64,000 bases of DNA from JBKBYG01 sp046313435 (lineage in GTDB: Bacteria > Pseudomonadota > Alphaproteobacteria > Rickettsiales > Arcanibacteraceae): assembly GCA_046313435.1 (NCBI GenBank), contig JBKBYG010000001.1, positions 71,421 through 135,420 of the forward strand. Direction: 5' to 3'. The position numbers were made by a program, and so were the translations under genes. The notes under the pieces are model-generated. The model saw only the letters and a list, made by a program, of their open reading frames with translations, was not told the DNA's origin and did no database searches. Positions 34,203 through 43,612 of the stretch are shown one piece after another (position 1 is the stretch's first letter; every line of letters begins with the position of its first letter).

Positions 34203-34826
34203 CTATTTCATATGTTCATTATTAGATAGTAATTTTGAGCGTTCAATACTTATTCTATTTACATAATTAGTTTCTGTACTAATAATTAATTGTTTTTTGT
34301 TTTTAATAAGTATTTCAATATCACTAAGCATCATTCTATCCATTAAAGCGAATTGATTGATTTCATACTTATCGGGCTTATACGAATCAGCTCTGTTTTC
34401 GACAAATCCTACTGCTTTATCTACTGAAGGATGTAAAATATCAGTACCATTATTAAATAAAAACTTTATGATTTCTGGATCATGATTATTGATAATGAAA
34501 TGAGCAATAGGATTGATTTCGCCTTGATAACAGATATATTTATGAAAATTTCTTAAAGTAGATTTTCTGTAACATCCAACTCCGAAGTCGGAAATATTTT
34601 TAATTTCTGTAGAAGTAGAAAATGTTTCGTTTAAGTCTATGCCATATTTTTTTAATTGTTTTAGCAACGGTAATTTACTATTGTAATTAGCATGATCTAA
34701 TACCATGTATAAAGGGGATAATCCTTCCTCAGATCGTTCTAGAATAAATTTTGGATCTTGTTTAAATAAATTCTCTATTGCTATTTCACAATGTAAGCTT
34801 CTTATAATTTGAAAAAAACTTTTCAA
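34203..34826 (-). CDS. small ankyrin-like protein
   Basis: A 207-residue protein with two degenerate ankyrin-type repeats: GLSPLYMVLDHAN with LLKQLKKYGIDLNE in the N-terminal half, and NPIAHFIINNHDPEIIKFLFNNGTDILHPS in the second half. The rest is charged and helical. It has no signal peptide. The neighbouring broken gene at 34931-35679 is a paralogue with the same architecture (GLSPLYFVMDH, LLKKYGADFNETY, NPIAH, DPLHPSVEK), so they arose by tandem duplication. A host-interaction role is plausible but not shown. Confidence 0.78.
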   Translation of the reverse strand: MKSFFQIIRSLHCEIAIENLFKQDPKFILERSEEGLSPLYMVLDHANYNSKLPLLKQLKKYGIDLNETFSTSTEIKNISDFGVGCYRKSTLRNFHKYICYQGEINPIAHFIINNHDPEIIKFLFNNGTDILHPSVDKAVGFVENRADSYKPDKYEINQFALMDRMMLSDIEILIKNKKQLIISTETNYVNRISIERSKLLSNNEHMK

Positions 34827-34930
34827 TGTAAGCTCCTTGAATTATTTCAAATCAAAATCCTCAAATAGTCAGTATGTTTCAGTTAATTTTTATTTAATAA
34901 ACTTCTCTAATCCAAGCTTACTAAAAGAGT

Positions 34931-35679
34931 TTAGAAACGACTTTTAGCTGCAGGAGAATTTTGGCTCTTGTCCTTCCATGTTTTTTGAGAATTACTTTTT
35001 TGTTTGCATTCTTCTTGTAATTTTTCAATATATTCAATTATCTTTTCATCATAAGGCTTATATTCATCTTCCTCAGGATGATAATCAGTTATTCTCTGTT
35101 TAATAATATTAGTCACTTTTTCAACTGAAGGATGTAAAGGATCAGATCCGTTCGATGTTAATGTATCAAGCAAACCTTTATACTGATCGCCAAGTAAGCG
35201 TACAGTGCCTAACACATGGGCTATAGGATTAATTTCGTCATTAGGGCTATAAGTTTTTTATCATATTTCTTTAATAAATCAAAATTATAAGCTCTATTAG
35301 TCCCAATACCAAGCTTTGAACTGAAACTATGATGATTACAAAATCTTTGTTTTGCAGATATTGGGTCTGACGTTGGAAAATCACGTTCATCAACAATGGT
35401 ACAAAGATCTTCAGACAAGTCAGATTTAACTCTGCTATAAGTTTCATTAAAATCTGCCCCATATTTTTTCAATAAATTAAGCATGTCAATCTTGCTTTTG
35501 ACATGATCCATTACAAAATAAAGAGGAGATAGGCCTTTCTCATTTTTAGCGTTTGCTAATTCTGAATTGGTTTGAAGCATATGGTTTGCTTGTTTAACCA
35601 TTCCTAGTTCCAAATAAACAAACAATTTTTCTTGCATTTCTATCATTTTTGATCTCCTCAAATATTGATAATATTTCAT
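34931..35679 (-). pseudogene. ankyrin-like gene split by one frameshift
   Basis: Two - strand frames (35221-35679, 152 aa; 34931-35215, 94 aa) together match the intact paralogue at 34203-34826. Near the six T's at 35254-35259 the frame runs GAT AAA AAA CTT. A shift of -1 there gives AAA AAA ACT TAT, that is DKKTYSPNDEINPIAH, which restores the motif EINPIAH of the paralogue and the rest of the protein. The simplest reading is loss of one A from a seven-A run, or a sequencing error; slippage rescue is possible. ATG 35679 and ATG 35646 are both candidate starts. Confidence 0.8.
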
Positions 35680-35800
35680 AGAATGGAATAAAAATAATTA
35701 TATACCTGAAAAAAGTATCTATCAAGATTTAAAAGGAAATTTCTAGTTAAATCAAACGGTTATATTTAAATATAAGTGATTTATAACACAGCGGTTGGAA

Positions 35801-36670
35801 TTATATTGTTTTTTCAAATAATGATTTATCCATGCCTTTCGCAATGATATTTTCTTTAGCATATAAATAAAATATAATTGTTAATACGTAAGATCCTCCA
35901 ACAACGCAAAGACTAAAAATGGCAGATATAATTTTTACAAAAACAATGCTGGTAATAAGGGCTGCTTGTGAGTTAATATTTGCTAATATATTTATTACGA
36001 GAAACAGTATTACTTTGTATAATAAGGGTGCTGTAATAAATGCACTAATAATTTTAATAATTTGTTTTTTATGTACGCATACATCTATCAGTAATTGAAA
36101 AGATTCTTTAAATGCTCCAGTTACAGTTAGATTTGGGTTAAGATATATTAGAATGTTTGTAAACCATGTTAGTATAAAAAATATAAAATTTATTAAAAGT
36201 AGCAAATCAGTTAGAGTACTTTCTACTTTAATTGAGGAGAGTAATATAGAGGGGAGTAATATAATAGAAGGTCCACCTGTAATCAGTTTTACTATTAAAG
36301 ATTTAAAAATTTGAGGAAATTTAGATATAGTATGTTTAAATAATTGTTTTATCGGTTTTACTTCTTTATTTGCTAAATAAGATTCTATTGCTAAGATTCC
36401 AACAAATTCCATAACTATTGATATATATACAATAAATGCTATACAAATAGCCCCTATAAACCAACTTAAAGCTCCAATATGCTTTGTTAAATGCCACTGT
36501 TGATTGGCTATAGAAATTCCAAATATAATTCCAAGAAGTGATCCTAATAACGCTATACTCAAGAGTAGCAGAAATGCAATTTTCTTATGTTGAAGAACAA
36601 ATTTATAGCTGAAAATGCTGATTTTAAAACCGGACTTTATTTCGGTTATTAAATTATTTAATTTAAACAT
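35801..36670 (-). CDS. integral membrane protein, unknown
   Basis: A 289-residue protein with about six hydrophobic membrane segments (for example IAFLLLLSIALLGSLLGIIFG, ALSWFIGAICIAFIVYISIV and VLFLVINILANI) and a few charged loops. The overall layout resembles the YciC/DUF-type membrane proteins that lack a defined substrate. It is followed, on the same strand, by two genes for membrane lipid or glycan handling, which is its only functional hint. Confidence 0.7.
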   Translation of the reverse strand: MFKLNNLITEIKSGFKISIFSYKFVLQHKKIAFLLLLSIALLGSLLGIIFGISIANQQWHLTKHIGALSWFIGAICIAFIVYISIVMEFVGILAIESYLANKEVKPIKQLFKHTISKFPQIFKSLIVKLITGGPSIILLPSILLSSIKVESTLTDLLLLINFIFFILTWFTNILIYLNPNLTVTGAFKESFQLLIDVCVHKKQIIKIISAFITAPLLYKVILFLVINILANINSQAALITSIVFVKIISAIFSLCVVGGSYVLTIIFYLYAKENIIAKGMDKSLFEKTI

Positions 36671-36741
36671 ATTTTTTCCTAATTTTTAAGATATTATTTT
36701 AAGAAATTATGTTTAAAATAAGATTAATATAAGATAGATCT

Positions 36742-37599
36742 CTAACTTAATTCAGATTTAATTTTATTTACAAACATACTACCTGCGAGTGACAAAATAA
36801 AGTTGATGAGGAAATATGTAAATGAAAATGCTACGCCTATAGCAGGATCTACATTAAGATATTTAGCTCCATAAATAAAACTAACTTCTCTAATTCCAGC
36901 TCCGCCAATTGAGATCGGTAAGATTGACAATATTGAAGAAATTAGAAAAACTATGAAGTAGTTCATACTAGGTATGTTATTTTCAAAACCATAGAATAGT
37001 AGTCCGGCCGCTATTATCCCTAGAAGTTGAATTGTAAAAGAATATTTCATAGCGGTAAAAGCTATTTTCAAATGCTCTTTCAATATGAATTTAGCCATTA
37101 TGAAATACCCAAAGAAACATAATAATGACATAATTATTATATAATTTTTGATATAACAATTCGAGAAATCAGCAAATATGCTGAACAATCCAAGCAATAA
37201 TATTAAAGCAGCGAGTCCATTAAATCTATTAGCTAAAGCTAATTTCAAAGAAGTTAATTTTGGTAATTGATATAATTTTGACATTATATAAATTTTATAA
37301 CCGTCCCCCCCAATGCCTCCTGGAAAGATAATATTGTAAAACATGCTTACAAAAAATAATTTTATAGAGAAGCTATTACTACAATTGACATTTGCTGTAG
37401 AATAGTAATATTTCATTCTATAACTGCTCATAACTTGCGCCAACAATAAAGATATGAATGCCACAATAATATACTGAAATTTTATTTGACTAAAAGTCTC
37501 AATTACTTGTTTTAAATCAATTTTACAGTAAACTACATAGAATGTTAAAATTGTGAGTAAAAATTTTATAAGAAATTTTTTGTTAAATCTCTTGATCAT
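36742..37599 (-). CDS. lysylphosphatidylglycerol synthase TM-region family protein
   Basis: A 285-residue polytopic membrane protein of the UPF0104/LPG_synthase_TM family. Family features are the early FLLTILTFYVVYCKIDL helix, MSSYRMKYYY, the conserved loop FPGGIGGDGYKIY, and the C-terminal ISIGGAGIREVSFIY motif. Only the flippase-like membrane part is present; there is no aminoacyl-transferase domain. Such proteins often pair with GT2 glycosyltransferases, as here, where the GT2 stop overlaps its start by 17 bases. Lipid-linked sugar translocation is inferred. Confidence 0.82.
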   Translation of the reverse strand: MIKRFNKKFLIKFLLTILTFYVVYCKIDLKQVIETFSQIKFQYIIVAFISLLLAQVMSSYRMKYYYSTANVNCSNSFSIKLFFVSMFYNIIFPGGIGGDGYKIYIMSKLYQLPKLTSLKLALANRFNGLAALILLLGLFSIFADFSNCYIKNYIIIMSLLCFFGYFIMAKFILKEHLKIAFTAMKYSFTIQLLGIIAAGLLFYGFENNIPSMNYFIVFLISSILSILPISIGGAGIREVSFIYGAKYLNVDPAIGVAFSFTYFLINFILSLAGSMFVNKIKSELS

Positions 37600-38530
37600 T
37601 TTTTCTATAAATTTTATTTATTAAATACGGTTTTCTTTGTTGTGAACCATAATATGTTCTCATTATCTGCTCAGCAAGAAAGCCTGTAGTAATAAGTTGA
37701 ACAGAAGTAATTATGAGTAAAATACCTACATAAAATAAAGGCCGTCCTCCAATTGCATAACCAAAAATTTTTAATAATAATAAGTATGTTTCTATTAAGA
37801 AACCTGCTATAAACATACAGATCCCTAAATTTCCAAAAAGATGCATAGGTTTTTGTTTATATTTCTGAAAAAAATACATAAGTAATAGATCGCTTACCAC
37901 CTTCAATGTACGGCTTAAGCCATATTTTGACTGACCAAAAATTCGCGCATGATGTTTTACATCTATTTCTGTAATTTTTGCGCCTTGCATATGAGCTAGT
38001 ATTGGAATAAATCTATGTAATTCCCCGTATAAATCCAGACGCTTAGCAAGTGTTGATTTAAAAATTTTAAGTGTACATCCGTAATCTCGAATATTTACCT
38101 TAGTAAGCTTTCTAATTAAAAAATTTGCTATTTTACTTGGAATTTTGCGCAAAAATAATTTATCTTGTCTTTTAAGTCTTCTGCCTACTACTATATCAGA
38201 ATTTTCTGATTTCAGTTTATTTAGCATTATAGGAATATCATCAGGATCATTTTGAAGGTCCCCATCAATTGTAGCTATATAATCGCCTTGCGCTATTTCA
38301 ATTCCTGCAGCAAGTGCTGAGGTTTGGCCATAATTTCTATTAAATTCTACAAGTATTATATTATCTTCAAGAAGGGAGATTATTTCCTCTTTAGTATTAT
38401 CATTTGATCCATCATCAACAAAAATAATTTCATAATTAATCTTATTTAAAGCCGTTCTAATGTTATTAATTAGTGGCGCAATATTTTCTTTTTCGTTATA
38501 CACAGGTACAATAATTGATAATAATTCCAT
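37583..38530 (-). CDS. GT2 glycosyltransferase, DPM1/ArnC-like
   Basis: The GT-A domain occupies about the first 230 residues from ATG 38530: LSIIVPVYNEKENI, the FVDDGSNDNTKE motif, TIDGDLQNDPDD with the metal-binding aspartates, and RDYGCTLKIF. Two membrane helices follow at the C-terminus (LGICMFIAGFLIETYLLLL; VGILLIITSVQLITTGFL). This is the layout of polyprenyl-phosphate sugar transferases such as ArnC or GtrB. The frame extends up to ATG 38596, but that would overlap prmA, and 38530 has an AGGA ribosome-binding site. The donor sugar is unknown. Confidence 0.9.
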   Translation of the reverse strand: MELLSIIVPVYNEKENIAPLINNIRTALNKINYEIIFVDDGSNDNTKEEIISLLEDNIILVEFNRNYGQTSALAAGIEIAQGDYIATIDGDLQNDPDDIPIMLNKLKSENSDIVVGRRLKRQDKLFLRKIPSKIANFLIRKLTKVNIRDYGCTLKIFKSTLAKRLDLYGELHRFIPILAHMQGAKITEIDVKHHARIFGQSKYGLSRTLKVVSDLLLMYFFQKYKQKPMHLFGNLGICMFIAGFLIETYLLLLKIFGYAIGGRPLFYVGILLIITSVQLITTGFLAEQIMRTYYGSQQRKPYLINKIYRKNDQEI

Positions 38531-38554
38531 AAAATTTCCTAAGAGTGTGAATAA

Positions 38555-39490
38555 GTGATTGATAATATTTTTAATAAACAAAATCCTTTTAAGCAAACAA
38601 ATAATACTTGGCTATTAAAATTCATAGTAGAATATCAATATTTAGAAGTTTTTACTGATAGATTTGAGCATATGTCTGAAACGATTTCAAGCTTTGAATA
38701 TGATGCCTCACCAAATTATGAAAGCGCACCTCAAGATAAATGGATGTTAGAAATATATTTTGATCATGAACCGGAGCGGTTAGTTATAAAATTAATACTG
38801 CAAGAAATTGCTGCTAGCCTAAACACTCTATCACCGGAATTTTCAATTGAAAAACTGGAAGACCAAGACTGGGTTTCTAAAGTTCAAGAAGCGTTTAAAG
38901 CTTTTGCAGTTGGAAAGTTTTTCATATATAGTTCATTCTATAAGAATTCTCTTCCTACTAATAAACATTTACTATTAATTGATCCTGGTAGAGCGTTTGG
39001 AACAGGTGAGCATGAAACAACGACAGGGTGTTTAATGGCTCTATCAGAACTTAGTAAAAAATATAAATTTTATAATATGCTAGACATGGGTTGTGGGACT
39101 GGTGTTCTAGCTATTGCTATGGCTAAATTATGGAAAAATAGAATATTAGCTTTAGATATTGACTCAGAAGCAGTAAAAATTACAAATGAAAATATTAAAA
39201 GGAATATGTCCTCAGAATATATTTATGCTAGTGTAAGCAATGGATACTCATCTAAAAAAATTAAACAATATGGAAAATTCGATTTAATTACTGCAAATAT
39301 TCTAGCGAAACCTTTAATTAAATTTGCTCCGGATTTAAAAAATTCTCTTGCAGAAGGGGGTATAGCTGTATTGTCTGGACTACTTTCTTATCAAGAAAAA
39401 TCTGTGATTAAAGCACATATTGCCCAGAAATTAACTGTTGTCAAAATAATTAGAAGAAATAATTGGTCCACAATTATTTTACATAACTAA
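38555..39490 (+). CDS. prmA: ribosomal protein L11 methyltransferase
   Basis: PrmA trimethylates L11. The N-terminal substrate-recognition domain (WLLKFIVEYQYLEVF) is followed by a Rossmann methyltransferase: DPGRAFGTGEHETTTGC, LDMGCGTGVLAIAMAKLW and TANILAKPLIKFAP. The start is GTG at 38555; later ATGs would cut the N-terminal domain, and 311 residues is close to the usual length. It diverges from the GT2 gene, with only a 24-base gap. Confidence 0.93.
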   Translation: MIDNIFNKQNPFKQTNNTWLLKFIVEYQYLEVFTDRFEHMSETISSFEYDASPNYESAPQDKWMLEIYFDHEPERLVIKLILQEIAASLNTLSPEFSIEKLEDQDWVSKVQEAFKAFAVGKFFIYSSFYKNSLPTNKHLLLIDPGRAFGTGEHETTTGCLMALSELSKKYKFYNMLDMGCGTGVLAIAMAKLWKNRILALDIDSEAVKITNENIKRNMSSEYIYASVSNGYSSKKIKQYGKFDLITANILAKPLIKFAPDLKNSLAEGGIAVLSGLLSYQEKSVIKAHIAQKLTVVKIIRRNNWSTIILHN

Positions 39491-39501
39491 AAGTTTTATA
39501 A

Positions 39502-40389
39502 ATGAAGTACCTATTGATTAGTATATCATTTTTTCTGATTTCCTGCAGTTCATTACTACAAGAAATCAGTATTAGTAAGATTAAACCTTATAATTTTAAG
39601 CTTGAAGAAGAATGGCATATGGCTCCGCCTTTTTTATTAGAATTTTCTAAAGCTAACAAAAAGCTTTGGTATATAGGAGCAGTGCATTCTAACGAACTAA
39701 ATAGCGAAACATTTAAGCTAATTGATAGTTTTTTTAGTAAACATACGCCTGATATTGTGATTATAGAAGGATTGGAAACTAAGGAATCAAAAAAAATACA
39801 TAATTTAATTAAAGCTAAATGCTCTAACCTTAAATCAATTACAAACCAATCCTTTTGTGAAGAAAATTTATATACTGCTTTAAAAGCGCAAGAATTTAAT
39901 ATACCTGTTATAGGCGGAGAGCCTATAGATGAAGAATTATTGAGAATAGTAAAACAATATGGCTATGATGAAGAAGATTATATTAATTTTTGGTTTTCTT
40001 CTGCAATACCTCAATTATATAGAGAAGGTAAACTAACCTTATTTAATCAAATAGAAAGTAACTATACAGAATTTGCTAAATCTTTTCCATCAAGAAATCT
40101 TAAGTATGCTAGCTATAAAGCATGGTTAGAAGATAAAATACTAAAGGTAGAATTTCAAGAACTGATAAATGCAAATTTTACTGCGCCTATAAAGGATGGA
40201 AACTATTTGCAACAGCTTTCATCGATTATTGGAATAGAAAGAGATAAGCATATTGTTAAAATAATATTTAATTCATTGAGCCGATATAATAAAGTACTAA
40301 TTGTGTATGGGCATAGTCATGTTTTAACTCAGCTACCAGCATTTGAAGCGTATATAGATAATTATATAGCTTTAGATCTGAAATATTAA
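39502..40389 (+). CDS. TraB/ChaN-like putative lipoprotein
   Basis: A 295-residue protein with a lipobox-like SCS after FFLIS. The core resembles the EreA/ChaN/TraB superfamily: KKLWYIGAVHSNE near residue 54, DIVIIEG and PVIGGEP, and a C-terminal VLIVYGHSHVLTQL. The two histidine-containing motifs flank a helical middle. Known relatives include haem-binding ChaN and TIKI proteases. The function here is open. It is 11 bases after prmA. Confidence 0.6.
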   Translation: MKYLLISISFFLISCSSLLQEISISKIKPYNFKLEEEWHMAPPFLLEFSKANKKLWYIGAVHSNELNSETFKLIDSFFSKHTPDIVIIEGLETKESKKIHNLIKAKCSNLKSITNQSFCEENLYTALKAQEFNIPVIGGEPIDEELLRIVKQYGYDEEDYINFWFSSAIPQLYREGKLTLFNQIESNYTEFAKSFPSRNLKYASYKAWLEDKILKVEFQELINANFTAPIKDGNYLQQLSSIIGIERDKHIVKIIFNSLSRYNKVLIVYGHSHVLTQLPAFEAYIDNYIALDLKY

Positions 40390-40461
40390 ACAAATGATTT
40401 AATTGAAATAAATCATTATATAGTTTACGTATATAGTTTACGTCAAATAAACGGGGAATCA

Positions 40462-41445
40462 GTGTTTAGAAAAATTTTTTGTAACGGAATATTATTTATT
40501 ATATTTAACTTTGTTTTCTGCAATATTTTACTTGCAGCAGAAATAGAATTTAAGCCAAGTTTTGATTGTAATAAAGCTATTACAGATATTGAGAAAACTA
40601 TCTGCAGTAATTCAACTATATCAATTTTAGATAATAGTCTTAACTTTTTTTATCACAGTGCTGTTAAAGTTAAACCTAGTTTAAAAGAGGAACAGAGAAT
40701 ATGGCTAGAAAATAGACTTAATAATATTAAAGAATTAAAAAATTCATATCATAATCGAATAATAGAAATATTATTGGATAAGTCTGTTATAGATAATGTG
40801 TTAAAGGATTTTTTTAAAGCAAATATTAAACAGAAACTAGCTAATAATAAGATCACTCGACTTAGTGTATCTTTACAAAATTCTGTAGATTTAAAATATA
40901 TTATGAATGCTATTACAAATCTCTATTTGCCAGACATAATTACTGATCCTAAAGATTTTTCAGATACTATATTTTCTTCGAAAGGTAACATGGAAATAGA
41001 ACATATTAAACAATATGATGATTTGATTTTCAATGCTTCTCCTAATAAATATTTGATTACACATTGTTTGAATTTTGGCTTAAATGATGATTCAAGTAGA
41101 CATACAATATGGCTAATAGATTTCAAACATGAAAATGTTTTAATTCGTAGTTTGGATCTTCCCGAATATGATATACATAAAAATACTATATTCAGTAGTA
41201 TCGACTCTCCTGGACCAATTGGATTTGACAATAAAAAACAAGCTTTTAGTCAACTCACGCATGTTCATCCGCAGTATAGTGTTAGCAGATACTTCAATTT
41301 TATAGAAGAAATGAATGGAAAAAGTAAGCTAATTTTACTTGAACAGAGGGGACATCCTGCAAGGCATGATCATAATTACGATCCAGAAAAATATTACCCA
41401 GATTGGATTAAGGAGTATCCTATGGAGAATAAGATAATAAACTGA
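40462..41445 (+). CDS. exported LprI/DUF1311-like protein
   Basis: A 327-residue protein with a signal peptide (LFIIFNFVFCNILLAA). Next comes a LprI/DUF1311-type domain: FDCNKAITDIEKTICS and the later EEQRIWLENRL motif, with the paired cysteines. The remaining about 200 residues are not recognised and contain HPARHDHN near the end. The start codon is GTG at 40462, with GGGGA a few bases upstream. DUF1311 domains include lysozyme-inhibitor-like and surface proteins; the exact role is unknown. Confidence 0.7.
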   Translation: MFRKIFCNGILFIIFNFVFCNILLAAEIEFKPSFDCNKAITDIEKTICSNSTISILDNSLNFFYHSAVKVKPSLKEEQRIWLENRLNNIKELKNSYHNRIIEILLDKSVIDNVLKDFFKANIKQKLANNKITRLSVSLQNSVDLKYIMNAITNLYLPDIITDPKDFSDTIFSSKGNMEIEHIKQYDDLIFNASPNKYLITHCLNFGLNDDSSRHTIWLIDFKHENVLIRSLDLPEYDIHKNTIFSSIDSPGPIGFDNKKQAFSQLTHVHPQYSVSRYFNFIEEMNGKSKLILLEQRGHPARHDHNYDPEKYYPDWIKEYPMENKIIN

Positions 41446-41470
41446 AAGCAATTAGTTAGACTATGTAATT

Positions 41471-42199
41471 CTAATTAATCAAATACCAAGCTCTACAATT
41501 TCGTAATGGGTCATCCATAAGATAAGATATTGAGGAAGCAGTTGAAGTAATTACAGCATTCACACAAGTAGTTGTTCCATTAACAGAAGATCCTCTGCCA
41601 GCAACAAATTTTCCTGTAGAAGGGGCTCCATCATCAATTTTAACATCTATTGCATAACTATCTTCAGCATTTAAGGCTCCCTCATTACCAACATTATTGT
41701 CTTTTAGTAAATTAATTGTATTAAGTCTAGAGGGATAGCTATATAAGCTAGAACTAGTACCTCTTAGGGCATAAACACCATTGTTTGTTGGCATAGACAT
41801 AACATTTACCCCACCAATATAACGTGAACTGCCAAGGCCGGTATATGAGCCTTCAATCATATTAGCCAAGCTTAAATGCTGCCAAATTTTATAGGTCTCA
41901 CTGCTGTCAAAAAATCCATTTCCATTTCCGTTACATCCAGCAGCTGCAGCGGAATCAGGGCAACTAGCAACGGTGCTCCAGATAGCACCAGCATTTGAAA
42001 AATCTCCCGGTAGAAAACCAAATTTTTCCCTAAAAGCGTATATAGCAGTTTGAATTTTTTGTATGTCTTTTATAACTGCTCTAATTTGTCCTTGTTTTAT
42101 TAAGGCTGAGCCTGCTGCTATTCCTCCCATTATGATGCCTACTATTATTATTACAATAGCAAGTTCTATTAATGTGAAAGCGCGATTCGTTTTAATCAT
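41471..42199 (-). CDS. type IV pilin-like prepilin
   Basis: A 242-residue protein with a short basic leader and the prepilin cleavage/methylation motif in AFTLIELAIVIIIVGIIMGG, where the glutamate at mature position 5 is present. A large C-terminal globular domain follows, with CPDSAAAAGCNGNGNGFFDS holding two cysteines in a possible loop. It resembles prepilins of alphaproteobacterial type IV pilus or type II secretion systems. No other pilus genes (pilB, pilC, pilD) are in the window, so partners must be elsewhere. Confidence 0.88.
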   Translation of the reverse strand: MIKTNRAFTLIELAIVIIIVGIIMGGIAAGSALIKQGQIRAVIKDIQKIQTAIYAFREKFGFLPGDFSNAGAIWSTVASCPDSAAAAGCNGNGNGFFDSSETYKIWQHLSLANMIEGSYTGLGSSRYIGGVNVMSMPTNNGVYALRGTSSSLYSYPSRLNTINLLKDNNVGNEGALNAEDSYAIDVKIDDGAPSTGKFVAGRGSSVNGTTTCVNAVITSTASSISYLMDDPLRNCRAWYLIN

Positions 42200-42324
42200 T
42201 GAATTCTAAATTTGTTTTTAATTATGATTTTAAATTTAGCAATAAAAAATTAAATTTAAATTAAAATTAGAATAGTTCGGCTTAAGATTCAAAATTATCT
42301 TAATTATTAATAAAAAATAAAATA

Positions 42325-42352
42325 TTGCACATATATCAAATTTTGCTATAAA
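42325..42352 (+). promoter_or_regulatory. candidate sigma-70 promoter for recA
   Basis: TTGCAC at 42325-42330 and TATAAA at 42347-42352, with a 16-base spacer, sit about 90 bases before the recA ATG. No GAAC-N7-GTTC alphaproteobacterial SOS box is visible in the gap. Confidence 0.5.
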
Positions 42353-42441
42353 TTAATCAAGAAGAAGTTTTTATAGGGACTTTAAATTTAAGTAAAAATA
42401 ACTATATTATATATCACTAAGAAACGAAAAATAGGGTTAAA

Positions 42442-43497
42442 ATGGATAGACAAAAAGCTTTAGAAACAGCAAAAATGCAAATTGAACGTGCTCATGGTAA
42501 AGGTCTTATTATGATGCTTGGGCAGAAAGAAGCGGTGGAAGTTGATACAATTTCTACTGGCTCAATCAGTTTAGATATGGCACTTGGGGTAGGGGGCTTG
42601 CCTCGCGGAAGAATCATTGAAATATTTGGTCCTGAAAGCTCAGGTAAAACTACATTGACTTTACATGTTATAGCAGAAGCTCAGAAAAAGGGTGGTTTGT
42701 GTGCTTTTATCGATGCTGAACATGCTCTTGATCCTATATATGCAAAAAAGTTGGGAGTAAATATTAATGAGCTAGTAATTTCTCAACCAGATACTGGTGA
42801 ACAAGCTTTAGAAATTGCTGATACCTTAGTTAGATCAGGTGCAGTAGATGTTGTTGTAATCGACAGTGTTGCAGCTCTTGTGCCAAAAGCCGAAATCGAA
42901 GGCGAGATGGGTGATTCACATATGGGTCTACAAGCGAGACTTATGAGCCAGGCTTTACGTAAGCTTACAGGTTCTATTTCTAAAACTAATTGTATGGTGA
43001 TTTTCATCAACCAAATTAGGATGAAGATAGGCGTAATGTTTGGAAGCCCTGAAACTACTACTGGTGGTAACGCTCTTAAATTTTACGCATCTGTGCGCAT
43101 AGACATACGTCGTATTGGATCTATTAAGGAAAAAGAAGAAGTTACAGGTAACCAAACAAGGGTGAAAGTTGTTAAAAACAAAGTTGCCCCACCATTTAAA
43201 ACGGTTGACTTTGATATTATGTATGGTGAAGGAATTTCTAAATTTGGTGAATTAATTGACCTTGGTGTTAAAGCTGGTATTGTTGAAAAAGCTGGTTCAT
43301 GGTTCTCGTATGACAATATTAGAATTGGTCAAGGTAAAGAAAATGCAAAAAATTATTTAAGAGAGCATCCTGATATGGCTGCTAAAATTGAAGAGCAAAT
43401 TAGGAACAATAACTCTTCAATAGTAGATAATTTAATTGAGGAAGACGCAAGTGCTTCAGAAGGAGATAATGTATCATCTTCAGGTGGAGATATTTAA
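42442..43497 (+). CDS. recA: recombinase RecA
   Basis: The 351-residue RecA has Walker A GPESSGKTTLTL, the VVVIDSVAALVPKAEIEGEMGD strand and L1 region, INQIRMKIGVMFGSPETTTGG with L2, and the C-terminal acidic tail. All are full length. It is a single gene with its own promoter candidate and a strong terminator after the stop. Confidence 0.99.
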   Translation: MDRQKALETAKMQIERAHGKGLIMMLGQKEAVEVDTISTGSISLDMALGVGGLPRGRIIEIFGPESSGKTTLTLHVIAEAQKKGGLCAFIDAEHALDPIYAKKLGVNINELVISQPDTGEQALEIADTLVRSGAVDVVVIDSVAALVPKAEIEGEMGDSHMGLQARLMSQALRKLTGSISKTNCMVIFINQIRMKIGVMFGSPETTTGGNALKFYASVRIDIRRIGSIKEKEEVTGNQTRVKVVKNKVAPPFKTVDFDIMYGEGISKFGELIDLGVKAGIVEKAGSWFSYDNIRIGQGKENAKNYLREHPDMAAKIEEQIRNNNSSIVDNLIEEDASASEGDNVSSSGGDI

Positions 43498-43501
43498 ATA
43501 A

Positions 43502-43545
43502 AATGATGCATTTTAAAAAAATCTAGTTTTTTGAAATGCATCATT
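43502..43545 (+). terminator. terminator after recA
   Basis: AATGATGCATTTTAAAAAAA pairs with the following TTTTTTGAAATGCATCATT around TCTAG, giving a long stem with a T-run on the descending arm. It starts five bases after the recA stop codon. Confidence 0.8.
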
Positions 43546-43612
43546 GACAAATATTAGAAATGGTAATATTTTAAGATTTAGTTTTAAAACTCAATATAAA
43601 TTTGGAAGTAAT

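Noticed and set aside
35250..35262. Programmed -1 frameshift in the split ankyrin gene
   Set aside because: The site TAAAAAACTT is not the canonical X XXY YYZ in the right frame, and I see no downstream stimulator. A plain one-base loss is simpler.
38531..38596. Longer start of the GT2 glycosyltransferase
   Set aside because: It overlaps the start of prmA and adds a hydrophobic tail unlike GT2 starts. ATG 38530 gives the standard SIIVPVYNE beginning.
43544..43612. N-terminal extension of rplU starting at TTG
   Set aside because: It lies partly in the recA terminator and is not part of the L21 family. ATG 43613 has a proper ribosome-binding site.
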